A model generated the notes under the pieces. The model was given only the letters and a program-made list of their open reading frames with translations. It did not search any database and was not told where the DNA came from. Both the position numbers and the translations under genes were made by a program. Positions 29,680-40,000 of a stretch of DNA of 64,000 nucleotides are shown piece by piece. Origin of the DNA: Dyadobacter sp. NIV53 (GTDB taxonomy: Bacteria > Bacteroidota > Bacteroidia > Cytophagales > Spirosomataceae); assembly GCF_019711195.1 (NCBI RefSeq), contig NZ_CP081299.1, forward strand, positions 124,001 to 188,000. Direction: 5' to 3'. Every line of letters begins with the position of its first letter. The stretch's first letter is position 1.

Positions 29680-30579
29680 ATGAAAAATCGCATTCTACTG
29701 ATTTTGATATTATCCAGCTTCCATCATTTACAGGCGCAGACCAAAGCTGATCAGGCTAAAAATCCAATCAGGGTAATTGTATTTGGTGCGCATCCTGATG
29801 ATTGTGATCTGGGTGCCGGTGGAATCGCTTCTATTTATGCTTCACTTGGCCATAAAGTAAAATTTGTTTCATTAACAAATGGTGATAAGGGCCACCAGGA
29901 TATTGGTGGAGGTGAATTATCTAATATTCGGCTCAAAGAAGCCAAAGAAGCAGCAAGAAGATGGGGAATTGAATATGATGTTCTGGATAACCATGATGGT
30001 GAGCTCTTGCCAACACTTGAAAACAGAATGTCTGTCATCCGGCTTATCCGGGAATGGAATGCTGACATGGTGATTGCACCCAGAACCAATGATTATCATC
30101 CCGATCATCGTAATACAGGAGTTCTTGTACAGGATGCTGCCTACCTGGTTATTGTGCCAAATATCCTTAGCAGTGTGCCTCCCCTGACTAAAAACCCTGT
30201 CTTTTTATATTTTCGTGATCGTTTTCAACGTCCTAATCCATTCCGTCCCGATATCGCCATAGATATTACGGCAGTCCTGGCTAAAAAAGTAGATGGCCTG
30301 GATGCACACGTTTCGCAATTTTATGAGTGGCTGCCCTGGACAAGTCAAGATTTGGCTAACGTACCCAAAGATAAAACAGAGCGAAAAAAATGGTTGTTAG
30401 CAGCAATGGAAAAACGATCTGCTGTCACACCTGAAATCAAGGTCTCTCTGGATAAGTGGTATGGAAAAGAACTGGGCGATAAAATTAACCAGGTTGAAGT
30501 TTTTGAAATATGTGAGTATGGAAAGCAGCCTACTACCGAAGAAATAAGGCAACTTTTTCCAATGTTGCCCCGGAATTGA
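29680..30579 (+). CDS. Secreted PIG-L/LmbE family deacetylase
   Basis: 299 residues with an N-terminal signal peptide (MKNRILLILILSSFHHLQAQ). Zinc-dependent N-acetylglucosaminyl deacetylase fold: the metal-binding AHPDDCDLGAGG is near residues 36-47 and the third ligand His is in PRTNDYHPDHRNTG. The export signal suggests it works on sugars or glycoconjugates in the periplasm rather than in mycothiol- or bacillithiol-type pathways. It stands alone, with a strong terminator between it and the convergent NspC gene. Confidence 0.88.
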   Translation: MKNRILLILILSSFHHLQAQTKADQAKNPIRVIVFGAHPDDCDLGAGGIASIYASLGHKVKFVSLTNGDKGHQDIGGGELSNIRLKEAKEAARRWGIEYDVLDNHDGELLPTLENRMSVIRLIREWNADMVIAPRTNDYHPDHRNTGVLVQDAAYLVIVPNILSSVPPLTKNPVFLYFRDRFQRPNPFRPDIAIDITAVLAKKVDGLDAHVSQFYEWLPWTSQDLANVPKDKTERKKWLLAAMEKRSAVTPEIKVSLDKWYGKELGDKINQVEVFEICEYGKQPTTEEIRQLFPMLPRN

Positions 30580-30610
30580 AATCATATTAGCACCTAACTT
30601 ACAGGTTAAA

Positions 30611-30656
30611 ATAAAGGGTTGAAAAATCAGAAAAATTTGATTTTTCAACCCTTTAT
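30611..30656. terminator. Bidirectional terminator between PIG-L and nspC
   Basis: Perfect 18-base inverted repeat (30611-30628 with 30639-30656) around a 10-base loop, lying between convergent genes ending at 30579 and 30699. The A/T-rich bases of the stem give U-rich ends in both directions. Confidence 0.85.
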
Positions 30657-30698
30657 CTAAGTTAAAAATGGTTACAAAACAATTATTAAAGTTTCTAA

Positions 30699-31856
30699 TT
30701 ATGATAACCTGTCTTTAAAACTCTCATAGCCAAAGCTTCTGATTAGCCTAAATACACCATCAGATCGAACAATACCAATGGAAGGCAAGTTAACACCGTT
30801 AAATGTGGTAGTTTTTACCATTGTATAGTGGATCATATCTTCAAAAATAACTTTGTCCCCTATTTGTAAAGGATTGTCAAAAGAATAATCACCAATAAAG
30901 TCTCCGGCCAGACAAGTCATACCACCCATTCTGTAAGTAGGCTTGCCGGCAACCGGTTCCTGGTATGCCTGGCTGATCACAGGTTTGTAAGGCATTTCCA
31001 GCGTATCCGGCATGTGTGCGGCAAATGAGGTATCAAGTATAACCACCTCGATTCCCTGGCTATCCATAATATCCAATACCGTGGTAAACAAATTCCCTGT
31101 ACGCCACGCAATTGCGGAGCCGGGTTCAAGTATTACATCAAGATTATATTTTTCCCTGATTCCTTTTACCAGACGTATCAGTTTCTCGATATCATAACCT
31201 TCTCTGGTCATCAAATGGCCTCCACCCATATTAAGCCATTTTGCCTGATGCAAAAGATCACCAAAACGCGCTTCCACTGCTTCCAGTGTACGTTCAAGGG
31301 TATCAGAACCGTTTTCACAAAGCGTATGAAAGTGAATACCATCTATACCTTCCGGTAAAATATCAGGCAGTTTATCACGGGTTACTCCCAGCCGGGATCC
31401 GGGTACGCAAGGGTTATACATTTCAGTAGCCACTTCCGAATATTGCGGATTGACACGTATTCCACAGGAAAGTGAATGTTCGGGCTTATTTCTCTTAAAT
31501 TCCTCAACTCTGCCCTGAAATCGCTCCCATTGGCTTAATGAGTTAAAGGTAATATGGCTGCTGCGTTCCAGTACTTCGGTAAATTCCTGATCCAGATAAG
31601 CAGGCATGTAAGTATGGGCCTGACAGCCCATGAAATCATTGATCAGCTTAATTTCATTTAGCGAACTTGCTGTGGCGCCACTCAGATATTCTTTTACGAT
31701 AGGAAACGCACTATACATGGAAAAACCTTTCAGTGCTAAAATAATGTTGCAGCCCGCTGATTTTTGCACTGAATCAATCAGTTGCAGATTTTTACGAAGC
31801 AATTCCTCTTCTAGGACAAAGCATGGAGAGGGTATATTAGTGTAATCAACAGGCAT
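30699..31856 (-). CDS. nspC: Carboxynorspermidine decarboxylase
   Basis: 385 residues, alanine-racemase-fold PLP decarboxylase. It makes norspermidine or spermidine from the carboxy forms in the alternative polyamine pathway. The PLP lysine is in ILALKGFSM (about K43); FHTLCENGSDTLERTLE, LNMGGGHLMTREGYD and LEPGSAIAWRTGNL are typical of NspC rather than of diaminopimelate decarboxylase. The length fits. The partner carboxyspermidine dehydrogenase is not in the window. Single-gene unit, divergent from the exonuclease gene. Confidence 0.92.
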   Translation of the reverse strand: MPVDYTNIPSPCFVLEEELLRKNLQLIDSVQKSAGCNIILALKGFSMYSAFPIVKEYLSGATASSLNEIKLINDFMGCQAHTYMPAYLDQEFTEVLERSSHITFNSLSQWERFQGRVEEFKRNKPEHSLSCGIRVNPQYSEVATEMYNPCVPGSRLGVTRDKLPDILPEGIDGIHFHTLCENGSDTLERTLEAVEARFGDLLHQAKWLNMGGGHLMTREGYDIEKLIRLVKGIREKYNLDVILEPGSAIAWRTGNLFTTVLDIMDSQGIEVVILDTSFAAHMPDTLEMPYKPVISQAYQEPVAGKPTYRMGGMTCLAGDFIGDYSFDNPLQIGDKVIFEDMIHYTMVKTTTFNGVNLPSIGIVRSDGVFRLIRSFGYESFKDRLS

Positions 31857-31985
31857 TTTATAAATAAATAGAATGATGAAAGACAGGCAAAAGCCATTGT
31901 TTTTTTACTTTTACACACAAAAATATAGGATTGCGTTCCTAAAACACTTAATTCATTTCGTTTTACAACAATTTATTCTTAAAAC

Positions 31986-32573
31986 ATGTCCTTCCTCGTA
32001 CTCGATATTGAAATGACCGGACCAGAACCAGGCTGGAACGAAATTATACAAATTGGCGCTGAATTGTTTGACGATCAGTGGAAGTCCCTGGGTACTTATT
32101 TACAAAATGTATATCCGGAAAATGAAGAAGCATTTTCTGTTAAATCAGAGGAGATACACGGTTTATCAATGTCTGACCTGGAAGACGCACCCATGATTTA
32201 CGATGTTATACCGGAATTTGAAAAGTGGATCAAAAAACACAATTCCGGAAAACCTGGTTTTTCAAACGTGATCATGTGTGGCCAGAGCGTTATCAATGAC
32301 ATCAATTTTTTGCGTTTTGCATACCGAAATGAAAAGATGAAATGGTCATTTTCTAACAAATTACTTGACCTTCACACCATTTCCTATCTATTTTTCCAAA
32401 TTCTTGAAAAAAGTGGCAAGACTGTTCCGCGTTCTCTCAGCCTGGGATCTGTTTCTACCTATTTTGGTTTTGAGCGGGAGGAAGAAACACATAATGCACT
32501 GGAAGACGCACAGCTGACAGCCAAATGTTTCAAAGAGTTTTTTAAACTAATTGACAAAGTTAAACTGGTATGA
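31986..32573 (+). CDS. DEDDh-type 3'-5' exonuclease
   Basis: 195 residues. Exo I is FLVLDIEMTG (Asp7 and Glu9), HGLS follows near residue 58, VIMCGQSVINDINFL carries the Exo II Asp, and the Exo III pattern HNALEDAQLTA near the C-terminus has the His and Asp of the DEDDh class. The family includes RNase T, oligoribonuclease and the DNA polymerase epsilon subunit; the substrate cannot be fixed from sequence. Its stop overlaps the start of the bestrophin-like gene by 4 bases, so the two are translationally coupled. Confidence 0.87.
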   Translation: MSFLVLDIEMTGPEPGWNEIIQIGAELFDDQWKSLGTYLQNVYPENEEAFSVKSEEIHGLSMSDLEDAPMIYDVIPEFEKWIKKHNSGKPGFSNVIMCGQSVINDINFLRFAYRNEKMKWSFSNKLLDLHTISYLFFQILEKSGKTVPRSLSLGSVSTYFGFEREEETHNALEDAQLTAKCFKEFFKLIDKVKLV

Positions 32574-33451
32574 TTGATTACAATCCGAAAGAGTGGTTTA
32601 AGTATATATTTTATTTCCAAAAAGCAGATACAGTCCGTAAACTGACACCGTTAATATTAACGATAGGTGTTTATTCGGCAGTTGTAGCTTATTTATTGAT
32701 AGTTCACTGGCATTTTAAAGATTCTACGGATTTGAAAAACATATCCATCATGCACTCTCTGCTTGGATTTGTAATTTCGATGCTTTTGGTTTTTCGTACC
32801 AATACTGCTTATGACCGTTGGTGGGAAGGAAGAAAACAATGGGGATCTCTGATGAATTCCAGCCGGAATCTTTGCCTAAAGATCAATGCCCTTTTAGGTG
32901 ATGAGTACGAAGCTGAACGTGCATTTTACAGGAGTATGGTTCCTAACTACGCTTTTTCTTTGAAGAACCACCTTCGTGGAAAATATTTGTCAGAAGAATT
33001 TGAAGAAACCAGTCTTGTTAAAAGGTCTTTCCTAACAATCCAGGATCACGTACCAAATCAGATAGCCGCGGCTATATTTGCCAAAACTATTGAATTACAA
33101 AGAAAAGGAATTTTACTTCCGGAAAATGTGCTGCTGCTCAATAATGAGCTGGAATCATTTACCGATATATGCGGGGCATGCGAACGTATTAAAAACACCC
33201 CTATTCCACTTTCATACAGTTCATTTATTAAAAAATTTATCTTTACCTACTGTCTCACTTTACCAATCGGGTATGTTTTCAGCCTGCATTTTTTAGTGAT
33301 TCCATTTGTTATGTTCGTTTTTTACATTCTGGCAAGCCTGGAAGTTATTGCCGAGGAAATTGAAGATCCGTTTGGTGAAGATTCCAACGATTTGCCAATT
33401 GAAAGAATTTGTAATGGCATCAGGACTTCCGCGAATGCTTTATTAAAGTAG
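32570..33451 (+). CDS. Bestrophin-like membrane channel protein
   Basis: 293 residues with membrane helices near the N-terminus (LTPLILTIGVYSAVVAYLLI and IMHSLLGFVISMLLVF) and a second pair at about 215-260. RTNTAYDRWWEGRKQWG is the conserved bestrophin/UPF0187 signature, and EEIEDPFGEDSNDLPIE is the matching acidic cytoplasmic loop. Bacterial members form pentameric ion channels; the ion is not predictable here. It overlaps the exonuclease stop (ATGA) and is the last gene of that pair. Confidence 0.92.
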   Translation: MIDYNPKEWFKYIFYFQKADTVRKLTPLILTIGVYSAVVAYLLIVHWHFKDSTDLKNISIMHSLLGFVISMLLVFRTNTAYDRWWEGRKQWGSLMNSSRNLCLKINALLGDEYEAERAFYRSMVPNYAFSLKNHLRGKYLSEEFEETSLVKRSFLTIQDHVPNQIAAAIFAKTIELQRKGILLPENVLLLNNELESFTDICGACERIKNTPIPLSYSSFIKKFIFTYCLTLPIGYVFSLHFLVIPFVMFVFYILASLEVIAEEIEDPFGEDSNDLPIERICNGIRTSANALLK

Positions 33452-33850
33452 CTTCCTTACTTATTACGCTATTTCAAATACCGGTTGAATAGCTTTTCTT
33501 CACTCTACTGATACATTTGTACGGCTTAATCACTCATCCCATAACTAGAATTTATCATGGCAATTCTTAAAAATTGATTAGAATTTAGTCAATTCGATTT
33601 TATTTTTTCAACCTCCTTTATAACCTGTTTCAATAAAATATTCAAAATTAAATTACATGTTGGTGTAATATTAATCCTATTTTCAAACCGTTTGCATAAA
33701 TCTCCCAAATGTGCACTCCTTTAGAAACCAATATACAGAAATACTGCATTTTCAATCAATTTAAGCCTGTTTTTGTTCAAATGCAAAAAGTTGTTTATTG
33801 CATATGTCAGTAAAAAGACGCTTCCTTTATTAACGTAAACGAATGTAATT
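33452..33850. other. AT-rich intergenic region without a recognisable gene
   Basis: 399 bases after the bestrophin gene. No frame above about 30 codons with a plausible start, no tRNA-like fold and no clear hairpin followed by T were found. It presumably carries the promoter of the secreted protein gene at 33851. Confidence 0.45.
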
Positions 33851-34273
33851 ATGCTCAAATCATCTTTTTTCATAGCACTTATAATAGCTGGTTTTGGAAT
33901 AACATCAGTACGAGCTCAGTCCAGTGTTGATGCCGGTGTTTCTACTCACAATTATAAACATCCTAACAAAGCAGCGGCAGCCAGGGCAAAGCAGTCAACA
34001 GGGAAAACTATTACAGTTGCCAGCCTGAATACCGTCGAAAGTTATTATAAACGCCAAAACAGGAACACGTTTGTAACTACTACACCCAAGTATGCACCAC
34101 GACCGGCAGCTTTGGTAGTAACACGTACATATCAGAAGGAAAACCTTCACCTGAACCCGCACCTGTCGCCAAGGAATTACAAAACCCAGAACACTTATCA
34201 AAGTAAAAGTAATATGGAGACAGCCGACTATCAGATTTCTTCTGACAGTACTTTATATCCTACGGTCGACTAA
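33851..34273 (+). CDS. Short secreted protein of unknown function
   Basis: 140 residues with a signal peptide ending SVRAQ at about 23. The mature part is low in hydrophobic residues, rich in Thr, Ser, Asn, Lys and Tyr, and looks largely unstructured; no domain is recognised. A strong terminator follows directly, so it forms its own transcript. The long upstream spacer and the short, soluble product suggest a regulated, species-level protein. Confidence 0.6.
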   Translation: MLKSSFFIALIIAGFGITSVRAQSSVDAGVSTHNYKHPNKAAAARAKQSTGKTITVASLNTVESYYKRQNRNTFVTTTPKYAPRPAALVVTRTYQKENLHLNPHLSPRNYKTQNTYQSKSNMETADYQISSDSTLYPTVD

Positions 34274-34294
34274 GTAAGCATTATATCATATTTT

Positions 34295-34326
34295 AAAGCC
34301 GGTATCGCAATGATACCGGCTTTTTT
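34295..34326 (+). terminator. Rho-independent terminator after the short secreted protein
   Basis: AAAGCCGGTATC (34295-34306) and GATACCGGCTTT (34312-34323) pair perfectly around GCAAT, with a T run to 34326. It lies 22 bases after the stop. Confidence 0.92.
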
Positions 34327-34442
34327 CGTTTTTTCATTTCAAAAACAAGAAATAGTATAATGATAATAGGAGTTATCTTTATTTAATCCGTTTTTAATTT
34401 GGTGTCTCGTACTTCAATATTTGAATTTCATAGTTTTACTCT

Positions 34443-35360
34443 ATGATAACCAATGAAACACTCGAAGATTTTTACCGTAATCATCCGGCTGCACAAAGAC
34501 TACCTAAACTTCCGGATTTTAAAAATGGGGAACATGGGCATTTTAATGTATTTTCCAGGAAATACTGTACAAAATATACTTCTTACAACAGACGGGATTT
34601 CTACAAAATTTCATTGCTGATCGGAAAGGGTAAGCTGTTTTATGGAAATCAGGAAATAGAGATCAACCGCAATGCATTGATATTTTTTAACAGGAACGTT
34701 CCCTATTCCTGGCAGGCAGTTTCAGAAGAACAGGCTGGTTATTTTTGCTTATTCACAGAAGATTTCATTAATGATGGCAGCCGGGCCAAAAACATAACAG
34801 ATAATCCTTTATTCAGAGGCGACTCCATTCCGGTGTTTTATATTGATAAAATTCAGGAAAGCGAATTGTTCAATATTTTTCAGAAAATGAGCAAAGAGCT
34901 CGAATCCGGTTACATACACAAATATGACCTGATGCGCAGTTACTTAGACCTGATTATTCATGAAGCAATGAAAATGCTGCCTTCCGAATCTGCCGGTGCT
35001 CATATGAATGGTTCGGCCAGGGTTACCTCTCTTTTTCTTGAATTATTAGACAGGCAATTTCCAATAGATTCTCCCGAGCATAAACTTCAGCTCAAAACAG
35101 CCAACGACTATGCTTCCAGATTATCCATTCATGTAAACCACCTGAACCGGGCGCTAAAAGAAATTACCGGAAAAACGACAACTGAACATATTATTGAGAA
35201 AGTTATACTCCATTCAAAAGTGATGCTGAGACAATCAAACTGGAGTGTAACTGAGGTGGCATATTGCCTCGGATTTGAGTATGCAGCTTATTTTAACAAC
35301 ATATTTAAGAAGCAAACCGGGATAACACCAAAATCCTACAGGGAAACACACAGAGTATAA
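34443..35360 (+). CDS. AraC family transcription regulator
   Basis: 305 residues. The N-terminal half is a cupin-like sensor domain (LIGKGKLFYGNQEIEINRNALIFFN); the C-terminal ~100 residues hold two helix-turn-helix motifs, including YASRLSIHVNHLNRALKEITG and the family ending CLGFEYAAYFNNIFKKQTGITPKSYR. It sits 172 bases upstream of, and in the same direction as, the outer-membrane factor/RND/adaptor operon. The spacer between them is full of repeated motifs, so it very likely controls that operon. The inducer is unknown. Confidence 0.92.
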   Translation: MITNETLEDFYRNHPAAQRLPKLPDFKNGEHGHFNVFSRKYCTKYTSYNRRDFYKISLLIGKGKLFYGNQEIEINRNALIFFNRNVPYSWQAVSEEQAGYFCLFTEDFINDGSRAKNITDNPLFRGDSIPVFYIDKIQESELFNIFQKMSKELESGYIHKYDLMRSYLDLIIHEAMKMLPSESAGAHMNGSARVTSLFLELLDRQFPIDSPEHKLQLKTANDYASRLSIHVNHLNRALKEITGKTTTEHIIEKVILHSKVMLRQSNWSVTEVAYCLGFEYAAYFNNIFKKQTGITPKSYRETHRV

Positions 35361-35410
35361 TATTTGAATTTTATAATTTATTGTTTGAAAAACGTATAGG
35401 AAACTAATAG

Positions 35411-35521
35411 TTACATAATTACTTTTGCATCACCAAACAAAAGTTTGCAGAATGCGCTAAAGCACAAATTTAGGATCACGTAATTCTGGTTTGCATTACA
35501 TAATTATTTGAATACGTAATT
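35411..35521 (+). promoter_or_regulatory. Repeated motifs upstream of the RND drug-efflux operon
   Basis: Three motifs occur twice each: TTACATAATTA at 35411-35421 and 35496-35506, GTTTGCA at 35443-35449 and 35489-35495, and ACGTAATT at 35478-35485 and 35514-35521. They fill the spacer between the AraC gene and the operon it probably regulates. Paired direct repeats are what AraC dimers bind, so these are candidate operator half-sites. Confidence 0.5.
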
Positions 35522-35532
35522 ACATACAAAAT

Positions 35533-36920
35533 ATGTCAAAACAAGGTATTTTCAGCTTCACAATTTTGCTGAGCCTTTATATTTCTACAACGATTGTTAA
35601 TGCGCAGCAGATCTTAACAATTGAGGAAGCAGTTCATACTGCACAGGAGAATTATGGTATTTTAAAAGCCAAATCAAATTACGTCAACGCTTCAAAAGCA
35701 ACTGTACTTCAAAGTAAAGCGGATTATTTACCAAATCTTAATTTTTCATTGCAGCAGGATTTTGGTACAGTTAATGGCCAGAACGGGCCACTTTATGGAC
35801 TAGGCCTTTCAGTTGCATCGTCCGGATTGCCATTGCCACAGCAAAACTGGAATTCGGCTTTCGGCTCACTTTATTTGACGAATGTCAACTGGGAATTTTT
35901 GCATTTGGCCGTGCGAAAGAAAAAATCAAAGTGGCTGAATCTGCTGTTGCCCGCGATCAGAGTGATCTGGATCAGGAAAAATTTCAGCATCAGGTACGGG
36001 TAGCCGGCGCATATCTTAATTTGCTTGCGGCACAACGCTTAATCAGATCGTGGGAAAAAAATCTGGATCGTGCAACGGCTTTGAAAAATGTAGTTGTAAC
36101 CAGAGCTAAAAATGGCCTGCTGCCCGGAGTAGATTCGTCACTGGCAAATGCCGAAGTATCCAACGCGAAAATTTCCATAATACAAGCCAGGGATTATGAA
36201 CAGGAACAGGCAAATAACCTTGCGCAACTCATGGGAGTTGTTTCACAACAATTTACACTGGATACTATTTTCGTTTCAAAAATGCCCGAACTTCCTTCAG
36301 ATTCGGCTTACAGTGCTAAAAATCATCCGCTGTTACAGTATTATGCCAACCGGATTGAAATGAGTAACCAGCAGGCAAAATATTTCCAGACGTTAAGCTA
36401 TCCGACCTTATCTATGTTCGGCGTCTTCCAGGGCAGAGGTGCCGGTTTTTCTTCAAATTATGCCACCGATCAGCATGCATTTACCCAAAATTATTTTGAA
36501 GGCGTAAAGCCAGTCAGGGCAAATTATCTTTTAGGTGTTGCCGCTACCTGGAATGTGACCAGCATTTTAAGGATCAGAAAGCAGGTTTTGTCCCAAAAAT
36601 TTGTATCCAATGCTTTACAGGATGAATATAATGTAGTGGATAACCGGATCAAAAATCAATTGTTATTGTCAGAAAACAAGATCAAAAATGCAACGGCTAA
36701 TTTTCTGGAAGCACCCATACAGGTAAAATCCGCAGGAGATGCCTATTTGCAAAAAAGTGTATTATATAAAAATGGCCTGAGCAATATTGTTGATATCACC
36801 CAGGCATTATATATCCTGAACCGCGCAGAAACAAGCAGGGATGTTGCCTTTATTAACGTTTGGCAGGCTCTGTTACTGAAAGCGGCAGCGGCAGGTGATT
36901 TCGGAGTATTTATGAAATAA
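35533..36920 (+). CDS. TolC-like outer-membrane factor of RND efflux system, with a frameshift
   Basis: About 462 residues after joining two frames. A signal peptide ending VNAQ is followed by two outer-membrane efflux protein repeats; the first contains VHTAQENYGILKAKSNYVN and the second SLANAEVSNAKISI. The frame breaks after LTNVNWEF at a run of five T (35896-35900). One more T gives FAFGRAKEKIKVAESAVARD and so on, a fully normal continuation. A homopolymer error is the simplest explanation. It is the first gene of an operon with the RND pump and adaptor and acts as the exit channel through the outer membrane. Confidence 0.88.
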
Positions 36921-37018
36921 GGAGTGAGAGGACTTAAATCAAGTTGATTCAGCTGATAATAAACGGCTTTACCTGATAAAAGATAATCCTGATGAATTAT
37001 GATAAAAATTAAGAATAT

Positions 37019-40000
37019 ATGGATTTAATTCGTTTCGCATTACGCAAGCCCATAACTATTATCGTGCTTGTTGCTGGTTTGTTTTTCTTTGGGATTAATG
37101 CAGTACGCACGATTAAGGTGGATATTTTTCCCAAGCTGGATTTGCCGGTTATGTACATAGCCCACCCGTTTGGAGGTTACACACCTAACCAGATGGAAAC
37201 CTTTTTTGGTAAACAATATGTCAATATCCTGCTATATGTAAACGGTATCAAAAGCATTGAGACCAAAAATATTCAGGGATTAACATTAATGAAACTGAAT
37301 TTTTACCCAGGTACGGATATGGCTCAGGCCGCCGCCGAGCTTGGCTCTTTTACCAATCGTATTCAGGCCGTTTTTCCTCCCGGTTCCAATCCGCCGTTCA
37401 TTATCCGTTTCGATGCCTCTACTTTGCCAGTAGGCCAATTGGTTTTAACCAGTGATAAGCGTACCAACAATGAACTGCTGGATATGGCCAATGTTTATGT
37501 ACGCTCGAATTTCACTTCCATTCCGGGTTTAGTTTCGGCTCCTCCGTTTGGTGGTAACGTGCGTACGATCGTAATTAAAGCAGATCCGGAATTGCTGCGC
37601 TCACATAATATGACCGCCGATCAGCTCGTGGAGGCGCTTAAAGTTAATAACCAGACTGCTCCCTCGGGCAATGTAAGGATTGGGGATAAAAATTATATTA
37701 CACCAACCAATACGACAATTCGGAATGTTAAGGATTTTGAAAACATACCTTTATTTAAAGGCGGAGTACAGAACATTTACCTGAAAGATGTTGCCACTGT
37801 GGAAGACGGAGCTGATATAACGTCCGGATATGGTTTGGTGAATGGCAAAAGATCTGTTTATTTAAGTATTGCAAAAGGCGCTGATGCATCTACCTGGGAA
37901 GTTGTTCAAAATCTTAAAAAAGCGATACCAAAAATTCAAAGTACACTTCCTGACGATGTGAAGGTCAGTTATGAGTTTGACCAGTCGGTGTATGTAATGA
38001 ACTCCGTGATGAGCTTACTTACAGAAGGCGCAATTGGTGCCATCCTGACGGGCCTGATGGTAATGCTTTTCCTTGGTGACCCGCGTGGTGCTCTGATCGT
38101 GATATTAACTATTCCGACTGCAATTATTTCAAGCGTTTTGTTCCTGAATTTATTCGGGCAAACCATTAATATCATGACGCTGAGCGGGCTGGCTCTTGCA
38201 ATTGGTATTCTGGTGGATGAAAGTACAGTAACGATCGAAAATATTCACCAGCACTTTGACATGGGCAAGCCCAAAGCGCTGGCGATCTGGGACGCCTGTC
38301 AGGAAATAGCATTTCCAAAGCTATTGATCCTGTTCTGTATTTTGGCCGTATTTGCGCCAGCCTTTACAATGGGAGGAATTCCGGGATCGCTCTTTTTACC
38401 ATTAGCACTTGCAATTGGTTTCAGTATGATCATCTCCTATTTTCTGGCTCAGACATTTGTACCCGTTATGGCTAACTGGATTATGAAAATAAAACATCAT
38501 AAAAAATCGGACGGCAGTGAAATGACTGATGCAGAAGAATTTGCAGCATCCGGATTAGGCAAAAGCAGTGCCGATCAAAAAGCACATCTTGCAGAAAAGC
38601 ATCTCGATGAACATAATGAAAAAGTTGGTATTTTTGATCGTGTAAGAAGCCGGTTTATGCGCTTTATCAACCGGATGATGCCTTACCGCAAGTCTATTGT
38701 TGTTGGCTATCTGGTTGTGTCTACGGCGTTGGCAGCTCTGATGTTAACCAACATTGGAAAAGATGTATTGCCAAAGGTGAACGGGGGCCAGTTCCAGGTG
38801 AGGCTGCGTGCTCCGGAAGGTACCAGGATTGAACGGACTGAGGAAAAAACGCTTAAAACAATCGAACTCATCAAAGAAATAGTAGGAAAAGAAAATGTAT
38901 CGGTTACGTCGGCCTATGTTGGAACGCACCCTGGATTATTTTCTGTAAGTCCGCTTTATTTATGGATGGCTGGTCCGCAGGAAGCGGTAGTTCAGGTAGC
39001 ATTAGAAGAGGATTTTCATACTAATCTGGATGAACTGAAAGAGAAAATTAGAACGCGTGTTCGTGAATCAATGCCAGATGTGGCGTTGTCCTTTGAGCCA
39101 ATAGAACTGACAGATAAAATATTAAGTCAGGGCTCCCCTACTCCGATTGAAGTCAGGATGTCGGGCAGAAACAAGAAAGTAAATGAGGATTATGCCAAAA
39201 AGATCATCGCTAAACTTCAAAAAATAGCGTATCTGCGCGATGTACAACTGGGACAATCTAATAAATACCCGGCTATAAATATAGAAGTGGACCGGATTCG
39301 TGCGGCACAGCTCGGTGTAGATATGAATGATGTATCACGTTCGCTGATTGCCTCCACATCATCTTCACGTTATACGGATAAGAACATCTGGGTTGACGAA
39401 AAGGCGGGTTTAAGTTATTCGGTTCAGGTGCAGGTTCCGGAAAGTAAAATGAGCAGCATCAATGATATTGGTGAAATACCATTACTCAAAAATTCAAGCC
39501 GTCCGATATTACACGATGTGGCAACAATAACTGCCGACACAACATATGGTGAAAATGATAACTTAGGTGCAATGCCGGTTTTGTCTGTTACCGCCAATTT
39601 AAATAACATAGATCTTGGGGTAGCAAAGACAGATGTACAGGCTGCGATCAATTCGCTTGGTGAATTGCCGCGCGGGCTGAGTGTGGAATTAATAGGTATG
39701 AGCCAAACTTTAACCGATACACTGGATAGTTTGCAAAACGGATTGATCGTTGCGATCGTAGTTATATTCCTGATGCTGGCGGCTAATTTCCAGTCTTTTA
39801 AGGTTTCGGCAATTGTACTTGCTACTGTTCCAGCTGTAATTTTGGGTTCACTGGCTTTATTAATGATTACAGGCTCAACACTAAACCTGCAATCCTATAT
39901 GGGAATTATTATGTCTGTCGGGGTTTCTATTTCCAATGCAGTTCTGATGGTAACCAATGCAGAACAGTTGCGAAAATATAACGGTGATGCGATCATTTCC

